Positions 5,677-6,483 of a stretch of DNA of 6,483 nucleotides are shown here, in pieces. Source of the DNA: an uncultured bacterium (GTDB lineage Bacteria; Hydrogenedentota; Hydrogenedentia; Hydrogenedentales; CAITNO01). The DNA is taken from assembly GCA_937923585.1 (NCBI GenBank), contig CALDSM010000546.1, positions 1 through 6,483 of the forward strand, in the 5' to 3' direction. The notes beneath the pieces were generated by a model. It ran no database searches, was not told where the DNA came from, and was given only the letters and a program-made list of their open reading frames with translations. How positions within the stretch are numbered: position 1 is the first letter of the stretch; each line of letters opens with the position of its first letter. Position numbers and translations under genes: made by a program.

Positions 5677-6483
5677 ATGAAACGTCGGCATCTTCTGGCG
5701 AGTCTTGCGGCGATACTCCTCTCTTCGATTGCCTCCGCGGTAGACCGCGTTCCGATGGAACGCATGGCGGCCTATCATCGAAGCGTTATCGTTACGCATG
5801 AGACTGACGTGACTTCGGCGTTCATGACCTACTTCAAGAGCCACCCGGAGCAGATCAAGCATGACTTCCTCGTGAAGATCGTCCCCTGTCTGGACAAAGA
5901 CGGCACTATCCCCGCGCCAAGCAACGCCACGGACGTTCATGTGGAGGATTTCCCCGGCGGCGTGCAGGCGAAGTTCAAGCTGGGCGAAGTGGAAGTGACC
6001 ACCGATTTCGCACCCATGCTGGTCGGACGCGGCGTGCAGTACTGGAAAGGTGCAGCCATCTATAGTATCTTCACCAATCCGCCCACGCCGGTGCTGCTGC
6101 GTGTCGGTGGCGGCACTTCGGTTTCTTTTTTGACGGGCACGCCGCCCGCCTTTGTCGGTCCTGACACAGTTTCGCCCAAAGACGCGCAGATGCTAGACAA
6201 TAATACGATAGCCTTTGAAAGCGGCGAGGATCCCTTCCAGATCGCCGTGCGAGCTACGGGCGTACTCGATCGCAGCGCCGACACAGGACAGGTCACGGCT
6301 CGATTCGCCGGAGGTTCCGGGGCGCTGGTCATGGCGTACGCCGATACGGCGGATAAGGCACTGGAACTGAGTAAGATTGACGCGCGGGCAGAACGCAAGG
6401 CCGTAGACGAGTACTACGCCAATTTGCTCAAGAGTCGCATCGAAACACCGGACGCAAACTTGAACGCTGCTTTTCGCGCGGCC
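5677..6483 (+). CDS. Secreted protein, probable N-terminal part of a six-hairpin glycosidase (runs off the window)
   Basis: The frame is open for 269 codons from the ATG at 5677 to the window end. It begins with a clear signal peptide: MKRRHLLASLAAILLSSIASA (residues 1-21), with basic n-region, hydrophobic core and an ASA cleavage site before V22. The RRHLL could also suit the Tat route. Residues about 30-225 look like a beta-rich N-terminal domain of extracellular type. The visible end, about 235-269, is helical and polar, followed by RIETPDANLNAAFRA. A segment of the form 'I-TPD--LN-AF--A' commonly opens the (alpha/alpha)6 barrel of amylo-alpha-1,6-glucosidase, GH63, GH15 and GH78-like glycosidases. 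I therefore infer a periplasmic or outer-membrane-associated sugar-releasing enzyme; the catalytic residues would lie beyond the window. Export is well supported; glycosidase identity is tentative. Confidence 0.78.
   Translation, partial: MKRRHLLASLAAILLSSIASAVDRVPMERMAAYHRSVIVTHETDVTSAFMTYFKSHPEQIKHDFLVKIVPCLDKDGTIPAPSNATDVHVEDFPGGVQAKFKLGEVEVTTDFAPMLVGRGVQYWKGAAIYSIFTNPPTPVLLRVGGGTSVSFLTGTPPAFVGPDTVSPKDAQMLDNNTIAFESGEDPFQIAVRATGVLDRSADTGQVTARFAGGSGALVMAYADTADKALELSKIDARAERKAVDEYYANLLKSRIETPDANLNAAFRAA

Noticed and set aside
5215..5940. Minus-strand open frames (to 241 codons) crossing the repeat chain before the secreted protein gene
   Set aside because: They span the end of one real gene, several palindromes and the start of another; the VPKLHLG-type peptide comes from the repeat itself.
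1..6483. CRISPR array, tRNA/rRNA genes, integrase, insertion sequence, or defence genes
   Set aside because: I scanned for regular direct repeats with spacers, tRNA-like arms and transposase motifs and saw none; the repeats found are palindromic and intergenic.

Overview
This is a GC-rich, gene-dense bacterial segment. It holds two genes cut by the window edges, three complete genes, and intergenic gaps filled with several different inverted-repeat elements. The last gene encodes a signal peptide, and good Shine-Dalgarno sites precede several starts. I cannot name the organism. The mix of sugar-isomerase TIM barrels, secreted carbohydrate-active enzymes and many small palindromic repeats resembles uncultured PVC or Hydrogenedentes/Planctomycetes-type heterotrophs, but that is an impression, not evidence.

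Layout. On the minus strand, 1-539 is the N-terminal 179 codons of an extended SDR (NAD(P)-dependent epimerase/dehydratase type) protein. A divergent intergenic region of about 200 bp (540-743) separates it from a plus-strand FAD-dependent oxidoreductase of the phytoene desaturase/amine oxidase superfamily (744-2039). A nested inverted repeat (2045-2118) follows, then a good sigma70-like promoter (2153-2182) driving a XylE-like sugar porter (2232-3611). After a gap with two hairpins comes a 564-aa fusion of two TIM-barrel domains (3763-5457): an N-terminal xylose-isomerase-like/ketose 3-epimerase-like barrel and a C-terminal ribulose-phosphate 3-epimerase-family barrel closest in motifs to D-allulose-6-phosphate 3-epimerase (AlsE). 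A mosaic of hairpin repeats (5454-5635) then leads to a secreted protein (5677 to window end). Its last visible residues look like the start of a six-hairpin (alpha/alpha)6 glycosidase domain.

How the genes may work together. The right two-thirds reads as a sugar-use locus: a secreted, possibly glycoside-cleaving protein, a proton-coupled sugar porter, and a fused pair of sugar isomerase/epimerase domains. No sugar kinase and no regulator lie in the window, so the pathway is incomplete here. The left third (SDR and FAD enzyme, divergently arranged) has no obvious link to it.

The main points of interest are the double-barrel fusion with all eight predicted metal ligands kept, the replacement of two XylE sugar-contact glutamines in the transporter, and repeat elements placed directly at the 3' ends of all three complete genes. 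One of these repeats overlaps the stop codon of the fusion gene.
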